Shown here in pieces: positions 8,870-18,412 of a stretch of 53,409 nt of DNA. Location of the stretch: NCBI RefSeq assembly GCF_009687845.1, contig NZ_BLAD01000037.1:173987-227395 (forward strand), given 5' to 3'. How positions within the stretch are numbered: position 1 is the first letter of the stretch; every line of letters begins with the position of its first letter. The position numbers and the translations under genes were made by a program. This DNA is from Acrocarpospora corrugata (GTDB lineage Bacteria > Actinomycetota > Actinomycetes > Streptosporangiales > Streptosporangiaceae). The notes beneath the pieces are model-generated. The model was given only the letters and a program-made list of their open reading frames with translations. It was not told the DNA's origin and ran no database searches.

Positions 8870-9919
8870 TCACGGCACCCACTGCCGGTCGGCTGGGTTC
8901 TCGCGCAGGTTGCGCGGGGGAGTCGCGGTGGAGTCGCGGATGACCAGGCGGCAGGGGAGGCTGTGGATGCCGGGGGTGGCTCTGCCCTCGATGGCGGCGA
9001 ACAGGTGCTGGGCGGCGGTGTGGCCCAGGTGTTCGAGGTCGGGGTCGATCGTGGTGAGGGTGGGGCGGGTCTGTTCGGAGAGGACCTCCCAGTTGTCGTA
9101 GCCGACGACCGCGATGTCGTCGGGCACGCGCCGGCCGCGTTCCCTGGCCGCTTCGATGAATCCGGCGGCGGCCTGGTCGCTGCCGCAGAACACCGCGTCG
9201 ATTTTCGGTTCGGCCATCAGCAGCATTTCCGCGGCGAGGCGTCCCCAGCGCTGGGACCAGGAGCCGAATAACGTTTCCCCGACCTGCGGCAGCCCCGCCT
9301 CGGCGAGCGCCTGCCGTACCCCCTCGGCCCGGTCGGTGGCGGCTTTGTAGTCGCTGGGGCCGGTGACATGGGCGATGCGGGAGCGGCCGGTGGCGATCAG
9401 GTGGCTGACGGCGAGATGGGCGCCGCCCATGTCGTCGGGGACGAACGACACGTCCTCGGGGTCCTCGGAGGGGCCGTAGGCGTACACCACGGGGACGGGC
9501 AGGTCCTTGGTGATGGACGGGCGGGGGTTGGTGCTCTCGCCGACCACGATGAGGCCGTCGACCCGGCGGGAGAGCAGGGTGCGGACGTAGTGCTGCTCGC
9601 GGATCGCGTCGCCGCGGGCGTCGCAGAGCAGCACTGCCATCTCGCCTGTTCCGAAAGCGTTTTCCGCACCGAGCAGGACGGGGATGCCGAACCGGCCGAC
9701 CATGTCACTGGTGAGCAGGCCGACGGTGCGGGTTTGCCCGGAAAGCAGGTCCTGGGCCAACGCGTTGGGCTGGAAACTCAGCTGCGCGGCGGCGTTGAGG
9801 ACCAGCTGTCTGGTCGCCGCCCGGACATCGACACGGCCGTTGAGCGCCTTGGACGCGGTGGCGATGGAGACGCCCGCCAGGGCGGCCACGTCAGTAATGG
9901 TCGCACGCCTGGTCGTCAC
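8870..9919 (-). CDS. LacI-family transcriptional repressor
   Basis: I choose the GTG giving VTTRRATITDVAALAGVS, because LacI helix-turn-helix domains start this way and AAAGGG lies 8-9 bases upstream; an in-frame upstream start would add 18 residues. DNA-binding part: TITDVAALAGVSIATASKAL with the hinge helix PNALAQDLLSGQTRTVGLL. The effector domain follows, with VDGLIVVGES, DDMGGAHLAVSHLIATGRSR, IDAVFCGSDQAAAGFIEAAR and VPDDIAVVGYDN, ending in the typical RLVIRDST. LacI proteins are released by a sugar or oligosaccharide. It is divergent from the glycoside hydrolase operon across about 480 bases holding a promoter and palindrome, so it very probably controls that operon and itself. Confidence 0.93.
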   Translation of the reverse strand: MTTRRATITDVAALAGVSIATASKALNGRVDVRAATRQLVLNAAAQLSFQPNALAQDLLSGQTRTVGLLTSDMVGRFGIPVLLGAENAFGTGEMAVLLCDARGDAIREQHYVRTLLSRRVDGLIVVGESTNPRPSITKDLPVPVVYAYGPSEDPEDVSFVPDDMGGAHLAVSHLIATGRSRIAHVTGPSDYKAATDRAEGVRQALAEAGLPQVGETLFGSWSQRWGRLAAEMLLMAEPKIDAVFCGSDQAAAGFIEAARERGRRVPDDIAVVGYDNWEVLSEQTRPTLTTIDPDLEHLGHTAAQHLFAAIEGRATPGIHSLPCRLVIRDSTATPPRNLRENPADRQWVP

Positions 9920-9977
9920 ACCGAAAACCCTTTCTCCATGCTCTACCTGGTCGGACCTCATCATACGCAACAATCCG

Positions 9978-10007
9978 TTGACAAGTACCGCAGGTTTCTT
10001 CTACGTT
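9978..10007 (+). promoter_or_regulatory. putative sigma-70-type promoter of the glycoside hydrolase operon
   Basis: TTGACA (9978-9983) is a perfect -35. TACGTT (10002-10007), 18 bases on, fits the TAnnnT pattern of actinomycete housekeeping -10 elements. It points toward the hydrolase genes and lies just outside the lacI-type gene. Confidence 0.6.
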
Positions 10008-10017
10008 ACGAAAACCT
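9992..10017. promoter_or_regulatory. 26-bp dyad overlapping the -10, likely LacI-type operator
   Basis: AGGTTT at one end and AAACCT at the other are perfect inverted arms around a central ACGT. The central CG dinucleotide and 26-bp span resemble LacI-family operators. It covers the -10 and presumed start point of the promoter above, where binding would block transcription. That the adjacent LacI protein binds it is inference. Confidence 0.55.
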
Positions 10018-10065
10018 TTTAGGTGATTTCGGACGTTGTGCCGGGGGGTATCGGAAGGAGAGGCC

Positions 10066-10179
10066 ATGCAGCCACTTGTGCTGGTCAGTGCTGCCCTGGG
10101 AACGATCGGCGTCGCGCCGGTCGCAGGGCCCGACGGCAAAGAGCCCCCAGCTCAACGCCGAGTGGACAACCGTCTCTGA
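10066..10179 (+). CDS. small ORF (37 aa) at the head of the hydrolase operon
   Basis: ATG with a strong ribosome site (GGAAGGAGAGG, 2-3 bases upstream at its end). The product starts MQPLVLVSAALGTIGVAPVA, a hydrophobic stretch followed by a polar tail PDGKEPPAQRRVDNRL. It has the shape of a signal peptide followed by nothing. It may be a leader peptide, a small membrane or secreted peptide, or the remains of a lost secreted-protein gene. The 221 bases between its stop and the first hydrolase contain no convincing gene or hairpin; this leader is unexplained. Confidence 0.35.
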   Translation: MQPLVLVSAALGTIGVAPVAGPDGKEPPAQRRVDNRL

Positions 10180-10400
10180 ACCCCCCAGTCACGTTGCCGG
10201 ACGACGAGTCCCAGACGTTCCCGCAGCGCATGGTCATGGAGCGTGCCACGGCCCGTCCGACCGCAGGCCGTCCACGATGCCGACCAGCCGATTCGCCATC
10301 CCTCACCCGCCAGCCGCACGCGTTCCCGGCACCGACCCGTCACGGTCCGTGTGCGCCCGAGACCCGGCTTCACCCCCCATCTGGTACCAGGAGGAAGTTA

Positions 10401-13400
10401 ATGATTGCCAGACGCTTAGGCAGGGCGCCCACGTGGGCAGCTCTGACCGCGCTTACCGTGGCAGGCCTGGTCAGCCTGCCACCCGCCGCCCACGCCGACG
10501 GACCCGTTCTGCCCGGCAACGAGGGTGACGTGGGGGTTTACACCAACGGGCAGAGCCACGTCATGGACATCGGCGACCCGGTTTACGCCAACGTCGGCGA
10601 TGTCGTCAACCAGCTCAAGCCCGGCGTGCCGTACACCGCGTCGAACCTGCACCAGTCGATTTTCGACAAGGACTTGGCCGCGGGCGGTACGGACTACTAC
10701 CTCGACCGCGTGCTGGGCGTTCGCGGCGCGCTCGGGTCGACCGTGCTGATGACCCGTGGCCGCTCCGTGTACATGCGCGGCGCGAGCAACAACAACTTCA
10801 CCGTCATGGGCTTCGCCGGCAGCACCTTCGTCGGCGGTCCCAACAACCTCGGCAACCTGTACACCGTCACGGTGCCCGGGCAGACGGTGGCCGAGGTGAA
10901 CGCGAACCGGTTCAACGCGCCGAGCCACGCCAAGAGCCAGTACACGATCGGCACCACCGGCGTCACCGCCGATCTGACGAAGTTCATCACTTATGACAAC
11001 GTCGCGGTCACCGCGATCAACTTCAACAACCCCGGTGAGACGGCGGCGACCTTCACGGTCCGGGCCGCCTCGCCGCTGGCCACCCAGGCCGGAGCCACCG
11101 CGGCCGAGCTGACCGGCACCCGCGTCATCACCAGCGGCTCCAACAACGGGCTCGTCGACACCCCGTGGAACACGGTCAAGATCGACGTCACCGGTGCCGG
11201 CTTCACCCGCACCGGCGCCAACCTGGACCGCGAGGTCACTGTCCCCGCCGGTGGCTCGGTCTCGGTCTCCGTGGTCGGCGCGGTGTCCTCGGCCACGCTG
11301 CCGAAGACGGTGGAGAGCTACCACGACTACGCCGCGCTGGCGCCGGCCGTGGCGGTTCGCACCGGTATCACCGCGTTCAACCGCCAGTGGGCGCAGGACG
11401 TGCCGTACATCAACGTCCCCGACCCGGCGCTTGAGAAGGCCATCGTCTACCGCTGGTGGGGCGAGCGTTACAACACCCTGGACGCCAACGCGACCGGTCA
11501 CGTCTACCAGTACCCCACGACGATCGAGGGAGTGAACCTCTACCAGAACGCCGTGGCGCTGACCCAGCCGATGCACCTGCAGGACACCAAGTGGCTGCGT
11601 ACGCCTTACCTGCCGTACGGCCAGATCCTGAACATCGGCGAACTGTCCGGCTCCTCGGCCTTCCTCGACAGCCCGGGGCACACGAGCTGGAACAACCACT
11701 ACTCGCAGTACATCGGCACGGCAGGTCTTGAGGCCTACAACGTGCACGGCGGCGGCAAGGAGGTCGCCGAGAAGTTCGCTCACTTCTTCGAGGGCGACGG
11801 TGTCGGCCAGCTCCAGCACTACGACGGCAACAACGACAAGCTGATCGCTTACGACACCAACTACATGCCGGGCAACGACGCGGACGCCATCTCCTTCGGC
11901 TTCCCGAAGACCGGCGCCGGCGCGCCCGGCGCGCGGACGATCGAGCGTCCCGAGTCGGCGTACGTGTGGGGCGCCTTCGACGCCGCCAGGCAGCTGTACC
12001 AGATGTCCGGCGCGAGCCAGGCCAAGGTCGACCAGATGGCGACCAGCGCCAACGGCATCCGGGACGCGATCCTGGACAAGCTGTGGAGCCCCGACATGCG
12101 GATGTTCCTCGCCGCCACGTCGCACGGCGCCACCAGTGGGGCCAGCTCGAACGGAAAGGCCAACCCGCTGCCCGCGGCGGCTCGCGGCCTGGTCCCGGCG
12201 AAGGAGTCGAACCTCTACGACGTCTACGCCGAGAACCTCATCCCGTTCGACCAGTACCAGAAGTACGTCGACGGTTACCGCTTCCTGACCTACGGCGACA
12301 ACTTCCCGATCTTCCCGTTCTACACCGCCAACCAGTACGACCGGACGGCGTACGGGGTCGGCGGCTCGAACAACTTCTCCAACATCAACTTCACGGTGCA
12401 GTACCGCAGCGTGCGGGCGGCCCTGCGCCACTACGACCCGGAGCAGAAGTACATCACCCCGGCCTACGCCAAGCGCCTGCTTGACTGGATGGCCTGGAGC
12501 ATCTACCCGAACGCGGACATGCGGGTCCCGAACCAGTCGGAGTACTACTCCAACTGGAACGCGACCACCAAGACCTACAACCGCAACAACCCGAACCACG
12601 TGATGCTCGGCAACATGAACTACATCTTCGTCGAGGACATGGCCGGCATCCAGCCGCGCTCCGACGACAAGATCGAGCTCTGGCCGATCAAGTTCGGTTA
12701 CGACCACTTCATGGTCAACAACCTGCGGTACCACGGCCAGGACGTCACCATCGTCTGGGACCCGGACGGCACCAAGTACGGTCTGGGCGCGGGCTACAGC
12801 CTGTTCCTGAACGGCGAGCGCAAGGCCAGCGCCGACCGGCTCGGCAAGCTGACCTACGACCCGAAGACCAACCAGGTCCAGGCCGAGGCCGGCGTGAACG
12901 TCACCTTCACCGCCGCCACCGGGAGCGACTTCCCGACCGCGGTCAACACCCCGATCGAGGACGACCGCGTCGTCGGCTACCTGAAGACGGCCGGCATCGA
13001 CCTCACCGAGGACACCGCGAACCTGGCGAAGGGCGCCACCCTCGCCTCGTCCTACACCCAGCAGGGCACCCGCTCGACCCCGTGGCGGCAGTTCCACACG
13101 CCCGGCTACAGCACCACCTCGATGAACTACACGCCCGGCGCCATCAAGGAGACCGAGCAGGCCGTGACGCTGGCCGCCGTGAACGACGGCGTCACCGCCA
13201 ACGAGCCCTACTGGGGCAACTACGGCACGACCGACAAGAACGGCTACGTCGAGATCAATCTGGGCTCGGCCAAGTCGTTCGACAACGTGAAGGCGTTCTT
13301 CGTCAGCGACCGCCAGGCCGGCGGTTACCACGAGCCCGCCCGCTGGTGGGTGCAGGTGCCCAACGGCAGCGGCGGCTGGAAGGAAGTGCCGGGCCAGTTC

Positions 13401-15131
13401 AAGAACCCGTCGGTTCCTTCGGCGAAGTTCAACGAGGCGCTCTTCGACTCCGTCACCGCGGACAAGGTGCGCATCGTCTTCACCAACAACCCGACCTACT
13501 ACACCGCGATCTCCGAGATCCAGGTGTTCGACTCGGGCCGTGACGTGCCGGACGTCTCCAACCAGGCGCCCACCGTCACCGCCACCCGCGACGGCTCGGC
13601 GGACGGCAACCTGTCCACCAGGCTGGTCGGCAACGCGTCCGACGACGGCATCCCGTACGACGACGAGCTCACCTTCGGCTGGGAGACCGTCTCCGCGCCG
13701 CAGGGCGCGGGTGTCATCTTCACCGACTCCAAGGCGCTGTCGACCAGGGTGACCGGCACTGTCGCCGGTGACTACGTGTTCCGGTTCTTCGCCGACGACG
13801 GCGAGAAGCGGGCGACGGCGACCGTCTCGGCGACCCTCGCCAAGAAGGACGTCGTGGCGGAGTTCGGCTCCACCGCGACCGTCACCACCAGCGGCACCGC
13901 GTCGTGGGAGAACCACGCGCGGGTCAACGAGGCCACCACCCCGGCCAGCTCGAACCCGGGCTCCGGAACCGGCTGGGGCAACTGGGGCCAGCCGCGCAAC
14001 GGCACCAGCCCCGCGACCGAGGCGTGGATCCAGTACCAGTGGACCTCGCCGGTGCGGCTCTCCTCGACCGACATCTACTGGTATGACGACAACGGCGGCA
14101 CCCGCCGCCCGACGGCCACGACCTATGCCATCGAGACCTCCACGGATGGGACCACCTGGACACCGGTGACCCTGAACGGATCGACGTACGCCAACGGTCT
14201 GGCCACCAACGCCTACAACCGCTTCAACTTCGAGCCGGTGACGACCAACCGGATGCGGATCCGCATCTGGGGCCTGATGACCGGTGGCGCCGGCACCGGC
14301 GTGCTGCGCTGGCGCGCCAACGGCGAGACCGTCGACACGGTGCGCTCGCCGGTGCTCATCCGGACCGGCGTGGGCCAGGTGCCCACCCTGCCGGCCGCGC
14401 TCGACGCGGTGTACACCAGCGGTGCCCGCGGCACCGTCGGGTTCAAGTGGCAGACGATCACGCCGGACATGGTCGCGGAGACCAATGTCGACCCGTTCGT
14501 GGTCTACGGCACCAACGACGCCTACGGCCTGATCGCCGAAGCCCGCGTCTACGTGCGGCCTGAGATGTCGCAGGACGGCATCTCGATTCAGGGCGCCGAG
14601 TCGTTCCAGCAGCACGTCGAGATCGGCGAGCTGCCCTACCTGCCCAACAAGGTGGAGGTCTCCTACAACGACGGTTCCAGGGACAACCAGGCCATCGGTG
14701 TGAACTGGCGGTTCAACCCGGAGATCGTCAACACCGACGGCGCCTACACCGTCATCGGCGACCTCATCCTGCCCGAGTACGTCAGTGAGGCCGGCACCAT
14801 CCGGACCACGCTGACGCTCACCGTCGGCGAGGGTGGCCCGATCTGGGTGACCAACGTGGCGCCGCGCACCCAGTGCACCGGCACCAACGCCTACGTCACC
14901 CTCAACGTCCGCAACGACGACGACGTGCCGCTCACCATCGAGCTGATCACGCCGTACGGGTCGCGGACCGTGGCCAACGTGGCGCCCGGGAAGTTCGCCT
15001 ACCAGGCGTTCAACACCCGCGCCAAGTCGATCCCGGCCGGCACGGCGACGGTGAAGGTCACCGGAACCGTTGACGGCACGCCGGTCACCGTACCGGTGGA
15101 AGCGCCGTACGGCGCGCTCAACTGCGGCTAA
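10401..15131 (+). CDS. very large secreted multidomain glycoside hydrolase ((alpha/alpha)6-barrel-like) with two discoidin domains
   Basis: ATG preceded by GGAGGAAG; 1576 residues. Signal peptide 1-33 (ends AHA). An N-terminal beta-rich domain (about 34-335) precedes an aromatic-rich helical region (about 340-840) with YRWWGERYN, ESAYVWGAFDAARQLYQMSG, NLYDVYAENLIPFDQYQKYV and NFPIFPFYTANQYDR, resembling (alpha/alpha)6-barrel hydrolases such as GH63 or MGH1-like enzymes. I cannot fix the CAZy family. Then: a discoidin/CBM32-like domain (about 874-1045), an Ig/PKD-like domain (1052-1150), a second discoidin (1152-1310), a Big_4-type Ig domain (1314-1387), a linker domain and a C-terminal module (about 1485-1576) starting RTQCTGTNAYV and ending ALNCG. 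That last module recurs in the next gene. First large gene of a LacI-controlled operon; substrate probably an arabinose- or xylose-type polysaccharide, by association with the GH43 neighbour. Confidence 0.85.
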   Translation: MIARRLGRAPTWAALTALTVAGLVSLPPAAHADGPVLPGNEGDVGVYTNGQSHVMDIGDPVYANVGDVVNQLKPGVPYTASNLHQSIFDKDLAAGGTDYYLDRVLGVRGALGSTVLMTRGRSVYMRGASNNNFTVMGFAGSTFVGGPNNLGNLYTVTVPGQTVAEVNANRFNAPSHAKSQYTIGTTGVTADLTKFITYDNVAVTAINFNNPGETAATFTVRAASPLATQAGATAAELTGTRVITSGSNNGLVDTPWNTVKIDVTGAGFTRTGANLDREVTVPAGGSVSVSVVGAVSSATLPKTVESYHDYAALAPAVAVRTGITAFNRQWAQDVPYINVPDPALEKAIVYRWWGERYNTLDANATGHVYQYPTTIEGVNLYQNAVALTQPMHLQDTKWLRTPYLPYGQILNIGELSGSSAFLDSPGHTSWNNHYSQYIGTAGLEAYNVHGGGKEVAEKFAHFFEGDGVGQLQHYDGNNDKLIAYDTNYMPGNDADAISFGFPKTGAGAPGARTIERPESAYVWGAFDAARQLYQMSGASQAKVDQMATSANGIRDAILDKLWSPDMRMFLAATSHGATSGASSNGKANPLPAAARGLVPAKESNLYDVYAENLIPFDQYQKYVDGYRFLTYGDNFPIFPFYTANQYDRTAYGVGGSNNFSNINFTVQYRSVRAALRHYDPEQKYITPAYAKRLLDWMAWSIYPNADMRVPNQSEYYSNWNATTKTYNRNNPNHVMLGNMNYIFVEDMAGIQPRSDDKIELWPIKFGYDHFMVNNLRYHGQDVTIVWDPDGTKYGLGAGYSLFLNGERKASADRLGKLTYDPKTNQVQAEAGVNVTFTAATGSDFPTAVNTPIEDDRVVGYLKTAGIDLTEDTANLAKGATLASSYTQQGTRSTPWRQFHTPGYSTTSMNYTPGAIKETEQAVTLAAVNDGVTANEPYWGNYGTTDKNGYVEINLGSAKSFDNVKAFFVSDRQAGGYHEPARWWVQVPNGSGGWKEVPGQFKNPSVPSAKFNEALFDSVTADKVRIVFTNNPTYYTAISEIQVFDSGRDVPDVSNQAPTVTATRDGSADGNLSTRLVGNASDDGIPYDDELTFGWETVSAPQGAGVIFTDSKALSTRVTGTVAGDYVFRFFADDGEKRATATVSATLAKKDVVAEFGSTATVTTSGTASWENHARVNEATTPASSNPGSGTGWGNWGQPRNGTSPATEAWIQYQWTSPVRLSSTDIYWYDDNGGTRRPTATTYAIETSTDGTTWTPVTLNGSTYANGLATNAYNRFNFEPVTTNRMRIRIWGLMTGGAGTGVLRWRANGETVDTVRSPVLIRTGVGQVPTLPAALDAVYTSGARGTVGFKWQTITPDMVAETNVDPFVVYGTNDAYGLIAEARVYVRPEMSQDGISIQGAESFQQHVEIGELPYLPNKVEVSYNDGSRDNQAIGVNWRFNPEIVNTDGAYTVIGDLILPEYVSEAGTIRTTLTLTVGEGGPIWVTNVAPRTQCTGTNAYVTLNVRNDDDVPLTIELITPYGSRTVANVAPGKFAYQAFNTRAKSIPAGTATVKVTGTVDGTPVTVPVEAPYGALNCG

Positions 15132-15139
15132 CACCCCCC

Positions 15140-15170
15140 TGGTGGCGGCGCCTCCGCGGCGCCGCCACCA
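15140..15170 (+). terminator. intercistronic GC hairpin between the two hydrolase genes
   Basis: TGGTGGCGGCGC and GCGCCGCCACCA form a perfect 12-bp stem with a 7-base loop, starting 9 bases after the first hydrolase stop. The next gene starts 30 bases further on in the same direction, with no obvious new promoter. It may be a partial terminator or an mRNA-stabilising end that lowers expression of the downstream genes relative to the first. Confidence 0.6.
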
Positions 15171-15200
15171 ACCACCGCTGAGAGTAAGGAAAGCACCACC

Positions 15201-18200
15201 TTGAAGATCGCCGTGAGGCGCACCGCCGCCTCATCACCCCCCCGCCCCCGGTTACGCAGGACCGTCCCGGCGGCGGTCGCCCTCCTCCTGGCCGGCTCCC
15301 TCCTCGGAGTCCCCACCGCGGCCTACGCCGCCGACTCCATCACCTTCACCAACACCCGCAACCCGATCCTCGGTGACGGCGCCTACTACTCGGCGGACCC
15401 GGCGCCGGTCGTCATCCCGGCCGGAGCCCCCGGCAACACGAGCGGGAGCGACGAGCTCTACATCTACACCGGCCGGGACCAGGCCGGGCCGTCCACCAAC
15501 GACTTCACCATGAACGAGTGGGGCGCGTTCCGCACCACGAACGTGGAAGCCGGCGAGTGGACCCACTATCCGTCGCTGATGCGCCCGGAGACCGTCTTCT
15601 CCTGGGCGACGGCGGGCCGCGCGTACGCGGGCCAGATGATCCAGGGTGTGGACGGGCGTTACTACTGGTACGTCCCGGTCAGCGAGCGGGTGAGCACGGC
15701 GGCCGACAAGTTCGCGATCGGGCTGGCCGTCGCGACGACGCCGACCGGTCCGTGGACCGACTACGTGGGCGGGCCGCTGATCTCCCAGCGGGTGCCCTCG
15801 GCGAACACCATCCAGAACATCGACCCGACGATCCTGATCGACGGCGAGGCCCCCAACCAGCGGGTGTACGTCTGGTGGGGCACCTTCGGGAATCTGCGGA
15901 TGCTGGAATACCAGCAGGACATGAAGACCCCCATCGGCACGCAGCGCACCGTCACGGGCCTGACCGGGTTCTTCGAGGCGCCCTGGATCTTCAAGCGGAA
16001 CGGCACGTACTACCTGGCGTACGCCGGCAACAACGCCGGCCCGACCTCGCAGTGCACCCCGGCGAACTACCACGCGTGCATCGCGTACGCGACGGCCACC
16101 TCGCCCACGGGCCCGTGGACCTACCGCGGCACCGTGCTCCGGCCGGTCTCCTCGACCACCAGCCACCCGGGAATCCTGGAGTTCAACGGCAAGTGGTACA
16201 TCGCCTACCACACGGCCGACGCGGTCGGCGGCGGTCACTTCCGCCGTTCGGTGGCGATCGACCGGGTGGAGTGGGACGACACCCAGACCCCGCCGCGGAT
16301 GAAGCAGGTCACCACGACACCGGTCAAGGGACGTGACCTCACGCCCCGGCCGAACGTCGCCCAGGAGGCGAAGGTCGCCGTCTCCAACGAGCCCGTGCCC
16401 ACCCAGTACTGGGTGAAGGCGCTCAACGACGAGCTCGTCCGGTCCAACCCGCTCCCGCCGGACATGTGGGGCACCTGGACCGGCAGCAACCCGCCGCAGC
16501 AGTGGGTGCAGTACACCTGGGACCAGCCGATGCGGATCACCGGTTCGCAGATCGACTTCTGGAACGACCAGGCGCAGGGCACCGGCGTGGGCGTCGCCGC
16601 GCCCGCTCGCTGGCGTATCCAGTACTGGAACCTCGCCACCGCGCAGTGGGCCGACGTGCCGAACCCGAGCGGCTACCCGACCAGCACGTCGGGCCCGCAG
16701 AGCACCACGTTCGACGCGGTCACCACCACGCAGGTCCGCGCGACCTTCGACGCCTCCACCAACGGCAGCACCTACTCGGCGGTCGCGGTCGAGGAGTGGA
16801 AGATCCTCGCCGCGCAGCCGGAATCCGTCACCGCGCCGGCCATCACGGTCGAAGTGGGCGAGCGGGAACTGCCCGGCACCGTCCCCGTCGTCTTCGGCGG
16901 CGAGACGCTGCGGATCCCTGTCTTCTGGGACCCGCTGACCGCGGAGCAGGTCGCGCAACCCGGCACGGTGACCATCCAGGGCACCCTGCTCGGCTACGCC
17001 GCCGGCCGCGTCTCCGCGCAGGTCACGGTCCTCTCGCTGGACGACACCGAAGGCGACGAGACCGCGCCGACCCTGACGCTCACCCCGAGCGGCAGCGCGG
17101 GCAGCGCCGGCTGGTACCGCTCCGCAGTGCGGGTCCGCGTCGCCGGCACGGACGACCGCGGCGGCCGGCTCACCATCGAGTCGCGGGTCGACAGCGGCCA
17201 GCCGGTCATCACCAGGGACACCCGGCAGGCCGACGCCGACGTCTCCGGCGACGGCCAGCACACGGTCACGGCCACCGCGACCGACCGCGCGGGCAACGTC
17301 TCGGCGCCCGCGAACCTCGCCGTACGCATCGACGCCACGGCGCCGGTCAGCGTGGGCACCCTGAACACTGCCAACCGCACGGTCAAAGTGATGGCCGCCG
17401 ACGCCACGTCCGGTGTCGCCGGCATCGAGTACGCCATCGGCACCGGACCGTGGACCGCCTCCACCGGCGGCGTCATCGCGGCACCCGACGCCAATCGGCA
17501 CACCGTGTCGTTCCGGGCGACCGACGTGGCGGGGAACCTGGAGACGGCCAAGTCGGTCGTCATCCCGGCGGACCTGTCCGGGCCGCTGACCGGCAACATC
17601 GCGCCGATCGCGACCCCGACCGCCTCCTCCACGGCGGGCTGGAACAGCGTCACCGCCCTCAACGACAACGCCGACCCGGCCAACCCGAGCCAGGCCCAGA
17701 TCTGGGGCACCTGGTCCGGCAACCGCCCGGCGACCCAGTGGGTCCAGTACGAGTGGTCCCGCCCCGTACGGATCATCTCCTCGGAGCTGAAGTTCTGGCG
17801 GGACGCCAACCAGGGCACCGGCGACGGCGTCGCCCAGCCCGACGGATGGGTGCTCCAGTACTGGGACGAGGCCACCTCGGCCTGGGCCGACGTGCCCGGC
17901 GCGTCCGCGTACGGCACGAGCACGACCGCGTTCAACTCGGTCACCTTTACCCCGATCACGACGCCCCGGGTGCGGGCCACGGTCCGGGCCAACGGCAACG
18001 GCACCACCTTCTCCGCGGTCGCGATCACGGAGTGGCGGGTCTTCGCCGACGAGCCTGGCACCGAGCCGGTCAAGATCCCGGTCACGGTCACGGTGACGCC
18101 GCGCTGCATCGCCGGCAAGGCGTACCTGGGCGTGCAGGCGCACAACGACCACGAGTCGGCGGCGGCCATCACCGTGGAGACCGCGTACGGCGAGCGGGCC

Positions 18201-18362
18201 TTCCCGGGTGTCGCGCCGGGCGCCAACGCCTACCAGTCGTTCGCCACCCGGGCGGCCTCGGTCGCCGCGGGCTCGGTGACGGTCCGCGCCACCGGGACTG
18301 TGGACGGCGAGGAGATCACCACGGTCTACCCCGTCAGCCACCCCGCCCTCAGCTGCACCTGA
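15201..18362 (+). CDS. secreted GH43-family glycosidase with duplicated discoidin domains
   Basis: TTG start after AGTAAGGAAAG; no better start nearby; 1053 residues. Signal peptide 1-43 (ends AYA). GH43 five-bladed propeller (about 45-380): YYSADPAPV carries the catalytic base Asp (about 66), NIDPTILIDGE the pKa-modulating Asp, and FFEAPWIFKRNGTYYLAY the acid Glu. GH43 enzymes are arabinofuranosidases, xylosidases or galactosidases. Two copies of a discoidin-like domain follow (about 384-534 and 800-948), clearly duplicated: WGTWTGSNPPQQWVQYTW and WGTWSGNRPATQWVQYEW. Between them are a Big_4 Ig domain and Ig-like/OmpL47-like repeats with TATDRAGN and RATDVAGN. The C-terminal module (about 967-1053) starts TPRCIAGKAYLGV, ends ALSCT and matches the end of the previous protein. 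Confidence 0.9.
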   Translation: MKIAVRRTAASSPPRPRLRRTVPAAVALLLAGSLLGVPTAAYAADSITFTNTRNPILGDGAYYSADPAPVVIPAGAPGNTSGSDELYIYTGRDQAGPSTNDFTMNEWGAFRTTNVEAGEWTHYPSLMRPETVFSWATAGRAYAGQMIQGVDGRYYWYVPVSERVSTAADKFAIGLAVATTPTGPWTDYVGGPLISQRVPSANTIQNIDPTILIDGEAPNQRVYVWWGTFGNLRMLEYQQDMKTPIGTQRTVTGLTGFFEAPWIFKRNGTYYLAYAGNNAGPTSQCTPANYHACIAYATATSPTGPWTYRGTVLRPVSSTTSHPGILEFNGKWYIAYHTADAVGGGHFRRSVAIDRVEWDDTQTPPRMKQVTTTPVKGRDLTPRPNVAQEAKVAVSNEPVPTQYWVKALNDELVRSNPLPPDMWGTWTGSNPPQQWVQYTWDQPMRITGSQIDFWNDQAQGTGVGVAAPARWRIQYWNLATAQWADVPNPSGYPTSTSGPQSTTFDAVTTTQVRATFDASTNGSTYSAVAVEEWKILAAQPESVTAPAITVEVGERELPGTVPVVFGGETLRIPVFWDPLTAEQVAQPGTVTIQGTLLGYAAGRVSAQVTVLSLDDTEGDETAPTLTLTPSGSAGSAGWYRSAVRVRVAGTDDRGGRLTIESRVDSGQPVITRDTRQADADVSGDGQHTVTATATDRAGNVSAPANLAVRIDATAPVSVGTLNTANRTVKVMAADATSGVAGIEYAIGTGPWTASTGGVIAAPDANRHTVSFRATDVAGNLETAKSVVIPADLSGPLTGNIAPIATPTASSTAGWNSVTALNDNADPANPSQAQIWGTWSGNRPATQWVQYEWSRPVRIISSELKFWRDANQGTGDGVAQPDGWVLQYWDEATSAWADVPGASAYGTSTTAFNSVTFTPITTPRVRATVRANGNGTTFSAVAITEWRVFADEPGTEPVKIPVTVTVTPRCIAGKAYLGVQAHNDHESAAAITVETAYGERAFPGVAPGANAYQSFATRAASVAAGSVTVRATGTVDGEEITTVYPVSHPALSCT

Positions 18363-18412
18363 CCCCCCATCCCTATCCTCATCCCCAGTAATCACGCAAA
18401 ATGGAGCATTAC

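Noticed and set aside
10416-15134. A 1572-codon open frame on the minus strand opposite the first giant hydrolase.
   Set aside because: Low-complexity Gly/Val/Arg/Asp composition with no domain, no ribosome site, and exact mirror of a clear secreted enzyme; a GC-driven shadow.
15252-18395. A 1047-codon minus-strand frame opposite the GH43 gene.
   Set aside because: Same reason: composition of an antisense shadow and no recognisable motif.
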